Below, piece by piece: positions 8,541 through 17,511 of a DNA stretch of 64,000 nt. Made by a program: the position numbers and the translations under genes. The notes under the pieces are model-generated. The model was not told the origin of the DNA and made no database searches. It saw only the letters and a program-made list of their open reading frames with translations. Origin of the DNA: Bacillus sp. 03113 (GTDB lineage: Bacteria > Bacillota > Bacilli > Bacillales > Cytobacillaceae); NCBI RefSeq assembly GCF_006546985.1, contig NZ_VATK01000001.1, positions 372,001 to 436,000 of the forward strand, read 5' to 3'. The first letter of the stretch is position 1. Each line of letters begins with the position of its first letter.

Positions 8541-9500
8541 TTGATTCATATTGTGAATGGCGATATTGTTGGAAAAAAGCTAAAACGCTTGAATGACCCC
8601 ATTATCGTTTGGCATGAGATGTACGATTTTGGGCCACTTAAAGCTCAATGGTCGGAGCAAGAATGTATAACAAGACGTGCGGCTTATTTTGAAGAAACAG
8701 TAGGTGTACCAGCTTCTCTTTTTATACATACATGTAGAGAGCAGAATCAACAAATCGATGATTTATCCAGGGATGAGGAGATAAGCCTTTGGTTTGAACA
8801 TGACCGATACGATCAAACGATGCTTATTTATTTATTAACAGTTCTTTCAGAAAAAGGATTTTCAAAGCTTCACATGGTAAGTATTGATCGATATGAAGGA
8901 ATTAAATATTTTCATGGAATGAGTCAGCTAACGTCAGAGCAGCTTATCCAGCTTTACAATGAGGATTGCAAATCTATTTCCGTTGAGCAAATTGATGAAG
9001 CAAAAGCGGCTTGGAAAGCTTATTGCTCCTCTAATCCTCTTGACTTGGAAAAATGGGTGAAACAATCGTCGTGTAATTTGCCCTTTCTAAAACAAGCTTT
9101 ACAATCCCATTTGAGTTATTTTCCTTCTTTGAAAACGGGTTTAAATGAAGTGGAGAACTTAACCCTATCCATGCTAAAAGAAACAAGCCTTTCGTTCGTC
9201 GATCTGTTTTCTAGTCTCTCAAAAAAAAGAATCTTAGATGGACTTAGCGATTTGCATTATGCAGCTATATTAAATGGACTTATGCAACGTCAGAATCCGC
9301 TTCTAACAAGCAATGTACCATTGCCAAGCTTTACTTCGCCGGATCCTGCGGCTGTTTTAACGATTACTCAAAACGGCATTGACTTATTAGACAGTAAACT
9401 TGATCGATTTGAATGTATAGGAATGGACTGGTGGCTTGGCGGTGTTCATCTTACAGAGGATCGGTGGAGATGGGATGGCATTCAATTGATTTTGAGTTGA
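8541..9500 (+). CDS. DUF1835 domain-containing protein
   Basis: Predicted cytoplasmic protein of 319 residues. The N-terminal part (HIVNGDIVGKKLK ... WHEMYDFGPL ... WFEHDRYDQ) is the DUF1835 domain, and the C-terminal part (about 190-315) fits the DUF3658-like domain commonly fused to it; neither has a settled function. TTG start, with AAAAGGA about 10 nt upstream. A decayed copy of the same gene lies at 16791-17130, part of a block duplication. No enzymatic motif was recognised. Confidence 0.8.
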   Translation: MIHIVNGDIVGKKLKRLNDPIIVWHEMYDFGPLKAQWSEQECITRRAAYFEETVGVPASLFIHTCREQNQQIDDLSRDEEISLWFEHDRYDQTMLIYLLTVLSEKGFSKLHMVSIDRYEGIKYFHGMSQLTSEQLIQLYNEDCKSISVEQIDEAKAAWKAYCSSNPLDLEKWVKQSSCNLPFLKQALQSHLSYFPSLKTGLNEVENLTLSMLKETSLSFVDLFSSLSKKRILDGLSDLHYAAILNGLMQRQNPLLTSNVPLPSFTSPDPAAVLTITQNGIDLLDSKLDRFECIGMDWWLGGVHLTEDRWRWDGIQLILS

Positions 9501-9652
9501 TCGATTTTTCGATAAAATTTCCTTATAAAATTTTCCAGTTTTTACGTAGACTTAATACTGAATTAATAATCACTCAATAATAAAGAGATAGAATCATAAC
9601 TGTAAAGAAACTGAATAATTTTTGCTTCTGTTTGGGCAGGAGTACATAGGAG

Positions 9653-9745
9653 AAAGCCCTTCTTAAGCTTATAGATGTACGAAACGTATGTATTTTTTAT
9701 ATGTACGGTAGAGTCATGTTTATAGCTTAATGAAGTGGCTTTTTT
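9653..9745 (+). ncRNA. Structured RNA element with terminator-like 3' end, copy 1
   Basis: AAGCC-CTTC-TTAAGC at the 5' side pairs with GCTTAA-TGAAG-TGGCTT at the 3' side, followed by six T. The closing stem encloses an inner hairpin, CGTATGTAT with ATATGTACG, held by two G-U pairs. The downstream sequence GGAGGTGCATG is shared with the other copies. Copies at 17292-17384 and 27831-27918 keep the same fold despite base changes. It lies about 105 nt upstream of the ugpQ remnant. Not recognised as a known RNA class. It could be an antitermination leader for GlpP or an independent element. Confidence 0.6.
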
Positions 9746-9849
9746 GTTGTGAAAAAAAGCGGAGGTGCATGCTGATTAAAAACACCTAAATATAGAACAG
9801 CGCTATATTTGAGACCCAAAATACCGATTTAAATGGGAGAGATCCCGTA

Positions 9850-10117
9850 ATGCGTGTAAAGGCCATTGTTCATAGAGATTATCCAGTAAAGTATCCTGAA
9901 AATACATTATCTTCGTTCCAGGCAGCTAAAGAACTTGGATTTGGTATTGTCGAGTTGGATGTTCATTTAAGTAAAGATGGGATTCCAGTGAATATGCATG
10001 ATCGTACGATCGATCGAATGACGGATGGGCTTTGTTTAACAGGTTCAGCGCTATCAGTCTATATTAAGTGCCACAAATGAATTGGAGCGCTTTGCTCAGT
10101 TTTTCTATCAATATTAA
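9850..10117 (+). pseudogene. Glycerophosphodiester phosphodiesterase, internally deleted remnant
   Basis: Compared with the intact gene at 17512-18216, the first 60 codons are preserved; then about 440 bp are missing and the reading continues out of frame through CAGCGCTATC to the homologous end CTATCAATATTAA. The open frame closes after 76 codons. Two active-site-region residues have also changed: HRG is HRD and VVMHD is VNMHD. It cannot encode an active enzyme. It sits just upstream of the alpha-galactoside transporter genes. Confidence 0.88.
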
Positions 10118-10137
10118 TGGAGGGAGGGTGATATACG

Positions 10138-11118
10138 TTGGATCAGGTTAATATTCAAGTAGACTCAACTCCAGAAATCCATCAAAAGATGAATAGACAA
10201 AAGAAAAAGAAAAGATCGAAATGGAGAAGATCCATTCAAAAAAACTATGGACTCTATTTGTTAATTTTGCCTGTACTCCTCTATTTCATTGTATTTAAAT
10301 ATATCCCAATGTATGGAGCCCAGCTTGCATTTAAGGAATTTATTGCAGTCAAAGGAATATTTGGAAGTCCATGGGTAGGATTTGAGCACTTTGAAAGATT
10401 TTTTAACAGCCACTATTTTTGGCGTTTAATCAAAAACACGATTGGGATCGGTATTTATGAATTAGTTATTGGCTTTCCGATTCCGATTATTCTAGCACTT
10501 TTTATTAATGAATTAAGGAATAAAAAGTTTAAAGGCTTTGTTCAAACGATTACGTATGCCCCACATTTTTTATCAGTGATTGTTTTGGTTGGAATGCTGT
10601 ACCTTTTTTTCTCCCCGACCAATGGATTAATAAATCAGCTCCTTATACTTTTTGGAGGGAAACCAATCCATTTTATGACAGAGCCAGCTTGGTTTAAGTC
10701 TATTTATGTGTTTTCTGGTATATGGCAGCAAATGGGGTGGAGTTCCATTATTTATTTAGCTGCATTGTCCACTATTGATCCACAGCTACACGATGCAGCG
10801 AAGATAGACGGTGCTAGTAGATTTCAAAGAATTTTGCATGTGAATTTACCAGGAATCCTGCCCACCATTATCATTCTACTAATCCTTCAATGTGGACATA
10901 CATTAGGGGTAGGATTTGAGAAAGTATTTCTAATGCAAAATCAATTGAATATGGAAGCCTCGGATGTCATTGCTACTCATATTTATCGAGCTGGGATTTT
11001 AGGAGCACAATACGATTACTCAACGGCGATCGGTTTATTTGAATCAGTTATTAATTTCTGTATTTTATTGTTAGTAAATTTTTTTGCTAAAAGAATGAGT
11101 TCTTCAAGTATTTGGTAA
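10138..11118 (+). CDS. ABC sugar transporter permease, LplB/YteP type
   Basis: Inner-membrane subunit of a carbohydrate importer (CUT1, LplB-like subfamily), 326 residues. A basic N-terminal tail (about 1-40) precedes six membrane helices. The ATPase-contacting EAA loop is AAKIDGASRFQRILHVNLPG (about residues 219-238). TTG start after GGAGGGAGGGTG. First gene of a five-gene set (10138-16702) that ends in an alpha-galactosidase, so alpha-galactosides are the likely cargo. No ATPase is encoded in this set. Confidence 0.92.
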   Translation: MDQVNIQVDSTPEIHQKMNRQKKKKRSKWRRSIQKNYGLYLLILPVLLYFIVFKYIPMYGAQLAFKEFIAVKGIFGSPWVGFEHFERFFNSHYFWRLIKNTIGIGIYELVIGFPIPIILALFINELRNKKFKGFVQTITYAPHFLSVIVLVGMLYLFFSPTNGLINQLLILFGGKPIHFMTEPAWFKSIYVFSGIWQQMGWSSIIYLAALSTIDPQLHDAAKIDGASRFQRILHVNLPGILPTIIILLILQCGHTLGVGFEKVFLMQNQLNMEASDVIATHIYRAGILGAQYDYSTAIGLFESVINFCILLLVNFFAKRMSSSSIW

Positions 11119-11131
11119 CGAGGGGGATTGC

Positions 11132-12013
11132 ATGATTAAGGAAAGCAAGGGAGATCGAATATTTACTGTTATTGTTTATATGTCGTTGATCATGGTTGCA
11201 CTTATCATTGTGTACCCGCTCATCTACGTCTTAAGCGCATCGTTAAGTAATCCAACACTAATAGCGAGAGGGGAAATTTGGCTCTTTCCAAAAGAATTTA
11301 CTTTTTCATCCTATGCGAAAGTATTTCAAAATCATGAAATGATGATTGGTTATCGTAATACCGTTTTTTATACGGTATTTGGAACAGCTATTAATATTAT
11401 ATTGACCATTATGATCGCTTATCCACTATCGAGAAAAGATTTTTACGGAAGAAATATGATTATGTTCTTTATCGTGTTTACGATGTTTTTTAGTGGAGGG
11501 ATGATTCCTAGCTATTTATTAGTGAAAAATTTAGGCATGTTAAATACAGTTTGGGCAGTTGTAATTCCGGGAGCCGTATCCGTTTATAACGTCATTGTAA
11601 TGCGTACTTTTTTTCAAAGTATTCCTGAGGAGCTTAAAGAGTCTGCTGAATTGGATGGTTGCTCAAATATTCAATACTTGCTTTATATTTTGTTGCCGCT
11701 ATCTAAACCTATAATTGCAGTCATGATTTTATTCTATGGTGTAAGCCATTGGAATGGCTTCTTTGAAGCACTTATTTATTTAACTGATCGAGATAAATTC
11801 CCCCTTCAATTATTTTTGAGGGAAATGCTGATTCAGGAAGATATGGCTGGCATGGCCAACTATAGTGATTCTTCCATTTCCGATTTTATGATGAAAGTCG
11901 AAGGGTTAAAGTATGCTGTGGTCATTATCGCAAGCTTACCGATGTTAATTTTATATCCCTTTTTACAAAAGTATTTTGTAAAGGGTGTTATGATTGGCGC
12001 CCTCAAAGGCTAG
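11132..12013 (+). CDS. ABC sugar transporter permease, LplC/YtcP type
   Basis: Second membrane subunit, 293 residues, six helices. The EAA loop is ESAELDGCSNIQYLLYILLP (about residues 170-189), and the C-terminal YFVKGVMIGALKG is the family signature. Start ATG is 6-7 nt after GAGGGGG. Directly follows its partner permease (13 bp gap). Confidence 0.92.
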   Translation: MIKESKGDRIFTVIVYMSLIMVALIIVYPLIYVLSASLSNPTLIARGEIWLFPKEFTFSSYAKVFQNHEMMIGYRNTVFYTVFGTAINIILTIMIAYPLSRKDFYGRNMIMFFIVFTMFFSGGMIPSYLLVKNLGMLNTVWAVVIPGAVSVYNVIVMRTFFQSIPEELKESAELDGCSNIQYLLYILLPLSKPIIAVMILFYGVSHWNGFFEALIYLTDRDKFPLQLFLREMLIQEDMAGMANYSDSSISDFMMKVEGLKYAVVIIASLPMLILYPFLQKYFVKGVMIGALKG

Positions 12014-12060
12014 TTCAGGAAGAAGGAAAAAATATTTTTACTATAATAGGAGTGAAAAAC

Positions 12061-13668
12061 ATGCAAATAAGAAAATGGTTAGCACTACTTTTAGTCTTAA
12101 CAATGATGTTTTTGACTGCATGTCAAAACAGCAGCAAGGATGAAAAAACGAGTACAGCCTCGAAAGAAAAAGATGTAAACGAAAAAGGATTTCCAATTGT
12201 TAATGAGCCGATTAATTTAACTTTTTTAACTGGGAAAGCCCCAGATAACAGCAGTAATTTTGAAGAAACATATGTATGGAAAACGTATGCAGAAAAAACA
12301 AATATGAACGTAAAGTTTGAGCTTGTTCCATTTGAAACATTAACAGAAAAAAGAAATCTCGTACTAGCAAGTAACGATTTGCCAGATGCTTTTTATTCTG
12401 CAAGGATTCCTTCTGCTGATCTTGTAAAATATGGGAAGCAAGGTGTGTTTATTAGTCTAAATGATTATATTGATCAATATGCCCCAAATTTGAAAAAATT
12501 AATGGAAAAATACCCAGATTTAAAAAGAGGTTTAACGATGCCAGATGGCAATATCTATTCTTTTCCATCCTTTTATGATCCAGAATTCTTATCGATGTTA
12601 ATCGGAAAGCCGCTGTGGGTGAATAAAGAATGGCTTGATAAGTTAGGAATGAAGGAACCAAAAACGACTGATGAGTTATACAAATATTTAAAAGCTGTAA
12701 AAGAAACAGATTTAAATGGAAACGGCAAGAACGATGAAATTCCTTATAGCAGTGCCGGAATTAATGAGCTATTAGACTCAATAAAAGGCGCATGGGGATT
12801 GGGGAATAAAGGGTTGGGACATAAATTTGCAGATCTTGATCCAAAAACGAATAAGCTCCGCTTTATCCGTACGGATGAAAAATATAAAGAAATGCTTGAA
12901 TATGTTCATAAGCTTTACCAAGAAGGTCTTCTTGATCCAGAAATTTTTACCCAACAAGAAACTCAAATATATTCAAAAGGCATGGAAGGAATGATTGGAT
13001 CTGCCGTCATACCTAACCCCCTTGCTCAAATGAAAAGTGACAAATATGTAGGATTAGGCGCGTTAAAAGGTCCTCATGGAGATCACATCTATTCTCATGT
13101 TAAAACACCAATGGTTTGGGTCGGTGCATTTGCTATTACAAGTGCTAATAAGCATCCCGAAGCAACGATTAGATGGATGGACCACTTCTTTAGTGAAGAA
13201 GGAGCTAAATTCTACTTCATGGGTGAAGAAGGAAAGTCCTATACAAAATCATCAGATGGTCAAATGCAGTTTACAGAGGAAATTACAAAAAATCCTCAAG
13301 GTTTGACGCAAGACCAAGCATTAACAAAATACGTAACATGGATTGGTGGAAGCTACCCCGGACATGTCCAACAAAGCTATTTTAAAGGCTCGGAATCCTT
13401 GCCTAATTCACTAGAAGTTGGGGAAAAAGCTGAAAAGAATGTGGATGAAATTTGGAATGCATTTAACTTTACAGAAGAAGAAATGGTTTTCAAACAAGCT
13501 CAAGGAGCCGATCTTGAAACATTTGTTTCTGAGATGGAAGCCAAGTTTATCACAGGTGATGCTTCTTTCGATGAATGGGATAAATATGTGAAACAAGTTG
13601 AAAATATGGGTGTTAAAGAATACATGGATATCGAAAAAGCGGCTTATGATCGCTATATGAAACAATAA
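12061..13668 (+). CDS. ABC sugar-binding lipoprotein, LplA/YtcQ type
   Basis: Extracytoplasmic solute-binding protein, 535 residues, anchored as a lipoprotein: signal peptide with lipobox FLTAC (acylated Cys about residue 21) followed by a Ser/Lys-rich linker. The body contains a calcium-binding-like loop, DLNGNGKNDEIP, common in this subfamily. Start ATG 12061 is preferred to GTG 12052, since AGGAG lies 8 nt ahead of it. Presumed to deliver galactosides to the two upstream permeases. A hairpin after the gene may reduce downstream transcription. Confidence 0.92.
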   Translation: MQIRKWLALLLVLTMMFLTACQNSSKDEKTSTASKEKDVNEKGFPIVNEPINLTFLTGKAPDNSSNFEETYVWKTYAEKTNMNVKFELVPFETLTEKRNLVLASNDLPDAFYSARIPSADLVKYGKQGVFISLNDYIDQYAPNLKKLMEKYPDLKRGLTMPDGNIYSFPSFYDPEFLSMLIGKPLWVNKEWLDKLGMKEPKTTDELYKYLKAVKETDLNGNGKNDEIPYSSAGINELLDSIKGAWGLGNKGLGHKFADLDPKTNKLRFIRTDEKYKEMLEYVHKLYQEGLLDPEIFTQQETQIYSKGMEGMIGSAVIPNPLAQMKSDKYVGLGALKGPHGDHIYSHVKTPMVWVGAFAITSANKHPEATIRWMDHFFSEEGAKFYFMGEEGKSYTKSSDGQMQFTEEITKNPQGLTQDQALTKYVTWIGGSYPGHVQQSYFKGSESLPNSLEVGEKAEKNVDEIWNAFNFTEEEMVFKQAQGADLETFVSEMEAKFITGDASFDEWDKYVKQVENMGVKEYMDIEKAAYDRYMKQ

Positions 13669-13701
13669 TAAGTGTAAAGATACATCTGTGCCTGTCACCC
13701 C

Positions 13702-13748
13702 AGGCGGAAAAGGACCTGAGTTTTGCCGATTCCGCCTTTCTTTCTTTT
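13702..13748 (+). terminator. Stem-loop after binding-protein gene
   Basis: AGGCGGAA (13702-13709) pairs with TTCCGCCT (13730-13737), followed by a pyrimidine/T-rich tract. Partial terminators or mRNA-stabilising stems after binding-protein genes are common in importer operons. Confidence 0.6.
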
Positions 13749-13788
13749 AGGGCTAGAAAAAGGAATGAAAATGGAAAGGAGAAAGAAA

Positions 13789-14412
13789 TTGAGCGGAGTT
13801 AGCGGAAAAATATATCAATTATGCGATTGGCTTATGAAATTGGTGTATGTAAATCTATTGTGGATCATATTTATGATGATGGGCTTATTTGTTTTTGGGT
13901 TCTTTCCTGCGACAACAGCGATGTTTGCGATTATCCGCAAATGGATCTTGCAGGATATGGAGGTTCCCGTATTTAAAACATTTTGGCAACAGTATAAGCA
14001 AGATTTTGTTCAGGCCAATTTGATTGGGTTGATAATGATTAGCATTGGCTTATTTTTATATGTTGACTTGCGTTTTTTTCAATCATCTCCCCATTTTTTC
14101 GTGCATATGATGGTATTTTTTATCTTTACTTTATTATTTATCTATTTCGTTGTTGCTTTGTATCTATTTCCGATTTTTGTTCATTATGACTTGAAAACTG
14201 TTGAGTATTTTAAATATGCCCTTATACTCTCTATTGCCCGTCCAATTCAAACCTTTTTTATGATTGCTGGTTTTCTAACTGTATTACTCATTTTTCGCTA
14301 TATCCCAGGTTTAATCCCAATTTTATTTGGAAGTGTCATGAGCCTTATATTAATGAAGGTGGCATCCCTTTCCTTTGCTAATCCAATTCTAAATGAAAAA
14401 GAACTCTGCTAA
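13789..14412 (+). CDS. YesL-like (DUF624) membrane protein
   Basis: About 207 residues with five or six membrane helices, of the DUF624/YesL family often encoded inside oligosaccharide-use operons with LplABC-type importers. The start is assigned to TTG 13789: AAAGGAG ends 7 nt before it, and the resulting N-terminus (SGVSGKIYQLCDWLMKLVYVNLLW) is family-typical. The frame is open from 13723, but those upstream starts have no properly spaced ribosome-binding site. Function unknown; proposed in relatives to assist sugar uptake. Confidence 0.85.
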   Translation: MSGVSGKIYQLCDWLMKLVYVNLLWIIFMMMGLFVFGFFPATTAMFAIIRKWILQDMEVPVFKTFWQQYKQDFVQANLIGLIMISIGLFLYVDLRFFQSSPHFFVHMMVFFIFTLLFIYFVVALYLFPIFVHYDLKTVEYFKYALILSIARPIQTFFMIAGFLTVLLIFRYIPGLIPILFGSVMSLILMKVASLSFANPILNEKELC

Positions 14413-14476
14413 ATGAACGTTATCTATGGGATCATTTCGTTTTGAAAAAACAACTAGGATAAAGGAGAGAAATAAT

Positions 14477-16702
14477 TTGCCTATTTATTTTAATAAAAAG
14501 ACAAATGAATTTCATTTGCAAGGTGCAGAAGTTAGCTATATTTTTTATATCCTTCCAAATAATCAACTTGGACATTTATATTATGGAAGAAAAATTAAGC
14601 ACAGGGAGTCTTTCGCTCATTTAGGGAAGATCAAAACGAGAGGAGCTGTTGCATCAGTATTCGAAGGAAATCGTGAATTTTCACTTGACCTAATTAAACA
14701 GGAATACCCTTCCTATGGTACGACAGATTTCAGGGAGCCAGCCTATCAAATTTTACAAGAAGATGGAAGTAGAATAACAGATTTTCAATATAAGGGACAT
14801 CAAATTTTTAAAGGAAAACTGTCTCTCGAGGGGCTGCCTAGCACTTATGTTGAACATGACCATGAAGCAACCAGTCTGGCTATTTTCCTTTATGATGATT
14901 TATTAGAAGTGGAAATTCAGTTGCTTTATACCGTATATGAAGACTTCAACATTATTACCCGATCAGCCACCTTCACAAACGAAGGAAGACAAAATTTGCG
15001 TTTGACACGAGCAATGAGTATAAGTGTCGATTTTCCTGATTCAAAATTTGAGATGATTCACTTGTCTGGTTCTTGGGCCAGAGAACGACATGTGAAAATT
15101 CGCCCGTTAGAAAGTGGCATTCAGAGTATTACAAGTACAAGAGGAGCAAGCAGCTCGCAGCAAAATCCCTTTTTGGCATTAAAAAGAAAGCACACAACAG
15201 AGTTTCAAGGGGAGGTATTTGGGTTTAGCTTAGTCTATAGCGGAAACTTTCTCGCCCAAGTAGAAGTGGACCAGTTTGATGTTGCAAGAGTCATAATGGG
15301 TATTCATCCTTTCGATTTTTCTTGGTGCATAAAAGGCAATGAAAGCTTTCAAACCCCAGAAGTCGTCATGGTGTATTCGGATCAAGGTTTGAATGGAATG
15401 AGCCAAGCTTATCATCAACTATATCGAACAAGATTAGCAAGAGGACATTGGCGTGATAAAGAAAGACCAATATTAATGAATAATTGGGAAGCAACTTATT
15501 TTCATTTTAACGAAGACAAAATCATGGAGCTGGCAAAAGCATCAAAAGAGCTAGGTGTTGAGCTTTTTGTACTAGATGACGGATGGTTTGGGAAAAGAAA
15601 TGATGCAACATCTTCTCTAGGTGATTGGTTTGTGAATGAAGAAAAGCTACCAAACGGTATAAGTGGTTTAGCAAAAAAAATAACGGAAATCGGTCTCATG
15701 TTTGGTCTTTGGTTTGAACCAGAAATGATTTCAAAGGAATCTCAGCTCTACAAGAAGCATTCAGATTGGTTAATCCATGTACCAAACCGTCATCTTTCTC
15801 ATGGAAGATATCAGTTTGTTCTTGATTTTTCAAGAGAAGAAGTAGTCAATTTTATCTATAAAGTCATGGCAAATATGTTAGATGAAGCACCGATCTCCTA
15901 TGTGAAATGGGATATGAATCGCTTTATGACAGAAATCGGTTCAGCCACACTTGCAATTGAAAGACAGCAGGAGGTAGCACATCGATATATATTGGGTGTA
16001 TACAATTTATATGACCGGCTTACGAATCGATTTCCACACATTCTATTTGAATCCTGTGCAAGCGGAGGGGCAAGATTTGATCCAGCGCTCTTACAATATG
16101 CACCTCAAACATGGACGAGTGACAACACGGATGCAATAGAAAGATTGAAGATTCAATATGGAACGTCTTTTGTATACCCATTATCTTCTATGGGTGCACA
16201 TGTATCAGTGGTTCCGAATCATCAAGTGAAGAGAATCACACCGCTAAAAACAAGAGCAAATGCTGCCTACTTTGGGGTATTCGGATATGAGCTCGATCTA
16301 ACAAAATTAACCAATACGGAAAAAGAAGAAATAAAGAAGCAAATTCATTTTTACAAGGAAAATAGAGAACTGTTTCAATTCGGATCCTTTTATCGAATTA
16401 AAAGTCCATTTGAAGACGATGGAAATATTACCTGTTGGATTGTTGTTTCAAAAGATCAAAAAACAGCAATCGCAGCCTATTTCCAAGTGCTTGCCGTTCC
16501 AAATCCAGGCTTTCAACATTTCAAGCTTACTGGATTGAACCCAAGTTTTGAATACAAAATTGAAGGCTTTTCTGGCACCTATTATGGGGACGAATTGATG
16601 AATGCAGGATTTCGTTTAACCAATGAACACTTCGATACAAAAGTTGGATTAGAGAATCAAGGAGATTTTGGCTCCATTTTGTTTAAACTAATTAAGGTTT
16701 GA
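14477..16702 (+). CDS. Alpha-galactosidase, GH36
   Basis: Cytoplasmic retaining alpha-galactosidase of 741 residues, the usual GH36 length, hydrolysing melibiose, raffinose and related alpha-1,6-galactosides. The catalytic nucleophile is Asp479 in YVKWDMNR and the acid/base Asp549 in WTSDNTDA, nearly the same numbering as Geobacillus AgaA. Further signatures are FVLDDGWFGKRND and LWFEPEMIS. TTG 14477, 7 nt after AAAGGAGAG, is the chosen start and gives the family N-terminus; the frame is open from 14426. No signal peptide, so substrate must be imported, matching the ABC genes upstream and perhaps the LacY-like symporter. Confidence 0.96.
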   Translation: MPIYFNKKTNEFHLQGAEVSYIFYILPNNQLGHLYYGRKIKHRESFAHLGKIKTRGAVASVFEGNREFSLDLIKQEYPSYGTTDFREPAYQILQEDGSRITDFQYKGHQIFKGKLSLEGLPSTYVEHDHEATSLAIFLYDDLLEVEIQLLYTVYEDFNIITRSATFTNEGRQNLRLTRAMSISVDFPDSKFEMIHLSGSWARERHVKIRPLESGIQSITSTRGASSSQQNPFLALKRKHTTEFQGEVFGFSLVYSGNFLAQVEVDQFDVARVIMGIHPFDFSWCIKGNESFQTPEVVMVYSDQGLNGMSQAYHQLYRTRLARGHWRDKERPILMNNWEATYFHFNEDKIMELAKASKELGVELFVLDDGWFGKRNDATSSLGDWFVNEEKLPNGISGLAKKITEIGLMFGLWFEPEMISKESQLYKKHSDWLIHVPNRHLSHGRYQFVLDFSREEVVNFIYKVMANMLDEAPISYVKWDMNRFMTEIGSATLAIERQQEVAHRYILGVYNLYDRLTNRFPHILFESCASGGARFDPALLQYAPQTWTSDNTDAIERLKIQYGTSFVYPLSSMGAHVSVVPNHQVKRITPLKTRANAAYFGVFGYELDLTKLTNTEKEEIKKQIHFYKENRELFQFGSFYRIKSPFEDDGNITCWIVVSKDQKTAIAAYFQVLAVPNPGFQHFKLTGLNPSFEYKIEGFSGTYYGDELMNAGFRLTNEHFDTKVGLENQGDFGSILFKLIKV

Positions 16703-16790
16703 TTTGTAAAAGCTTGAAAAATTCTTTCGATTCCATGCACCACGCTGATCATCAAAAGATTCTCCATTTTGGGCTTTATTCACCCAATCT

Positions 16791-17130
16791 GCCCTTTGGT
16801 TTGAGCATGACCGAAACGATCAAACCATGCTTATCTTTTTGCTAACTGTTCTTTCTGAAAAAGGATTTTCAAGGCTTCACATGGTAAGTATTGATCGATA
16901 CGAAGGAATTGAATGCTTTCATGGATTAGGACAACTAACATCTGAACAGCTTATCCTGCTTTACCAGGAGGATTGTAAGCTTATACCGTTGAACAGATTG
17001 ATGAAGCGAAAGCGGCTTAAATATATTAGATGGCAAGCTTGATCGATTTGAATGTGTGGGAATAGTCTGGTGGCTTGGCGGTGTTAATCTTACGGAGGAT
17101 CGGTGGAGATGGGATGGCAGAAAATTGATT
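16791..17130 (+). pseudogene. Remnant of the DUF1835 gene
   Basis: Homologous to codons about 82-157 and 283-319 of the intact gene at 8541. The first 80 codons are absent, about 370 bp are deleted in the middle (junction near 17020), and the reading frame is lost. The residual segment includes RLHMVSIDRYEGI, matching the intact copy. It marks the left part of the right-hand duplicated block. Confidence 0.88.
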
Positions 17131-17291
17131 TCGAAAGGGTCGAGTTTGTGAAACATTTTTCTCATAAAATTTGCCAGTTTTTACAAAGGATTAATACTGA
17201 ATTAATAATCACTCAATAATAAAGAGATAGAATCATAACTGTAAAGAAATTGAATAAGTTTTGCTTCTGTTTGGGCAGGAGTACATAGGAG

Positions 17292-17384
17292 AAAGCCCTT
17301 CTTAAGCTTATAGATGTACGAAACGTATGTATTTTTTATATGTACGGGAGAGGCATGTCTATGGCTTAATGGAGTGGCTTTTTT
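17292..17384 (+). ncRNA. Structured RNA element with terminator-like 3' end, copy 2
   Basis: Same fold as the element at 9653-9745. Differences from that copy fall as wobble-preserving changes: the 3' strand reads TCTATGGCTTAATGGAGTGGCTT, so U-A pairs become U-G while the stem is kept. It ends in six T, 128 nt upstream of the intact ugpQ start. A second small hairpin (AAATATAG ... TTATATTT, about 17450-17473) follows it. The position is right for a transcription-attenuating leader of the Ugp-like operon, which itself encodes the antiterminator GlpP. Confidence 0.6.
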
Positions 17385-17511
17385 GTTGTGAAAAAAAGCG
17401 GAGGTGCATGCTGATTAGATGAAAAACACCTAAAAAACGGAAGTTTTTCAAATATAGAACAGCGTTATATTTGAGACCAAAAATGCCGATTTAGATAGGA
17501 GAGATCCAGTA

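Larger units (their letters stand above)
8785..10117 (+). repeat. Left copy of a direct block duplication (DUF1835 - RNA - ugpQ)
   Basis: Homologous to 16791-18216 in the same orientation. Gene order is identical, and intergenic DNA such as the stretch around 9545-9660 versus 17175-17290 is more than 90% identical by eye. The left copy keeps the intact DUF1835 gene but has lost about 440 bp from the diesterase gene. The right copy is the reverse. Confidence 0.9.

Noticed and set aside
9653-9745. T-box, c-di-GMP or hammerhead ribozyme identity for the structured RNA
   Set aside because: None of the diagnostic motifs (T-box AGGGTGG, hammerhead CTGATGA with GAAA) were found in the element.
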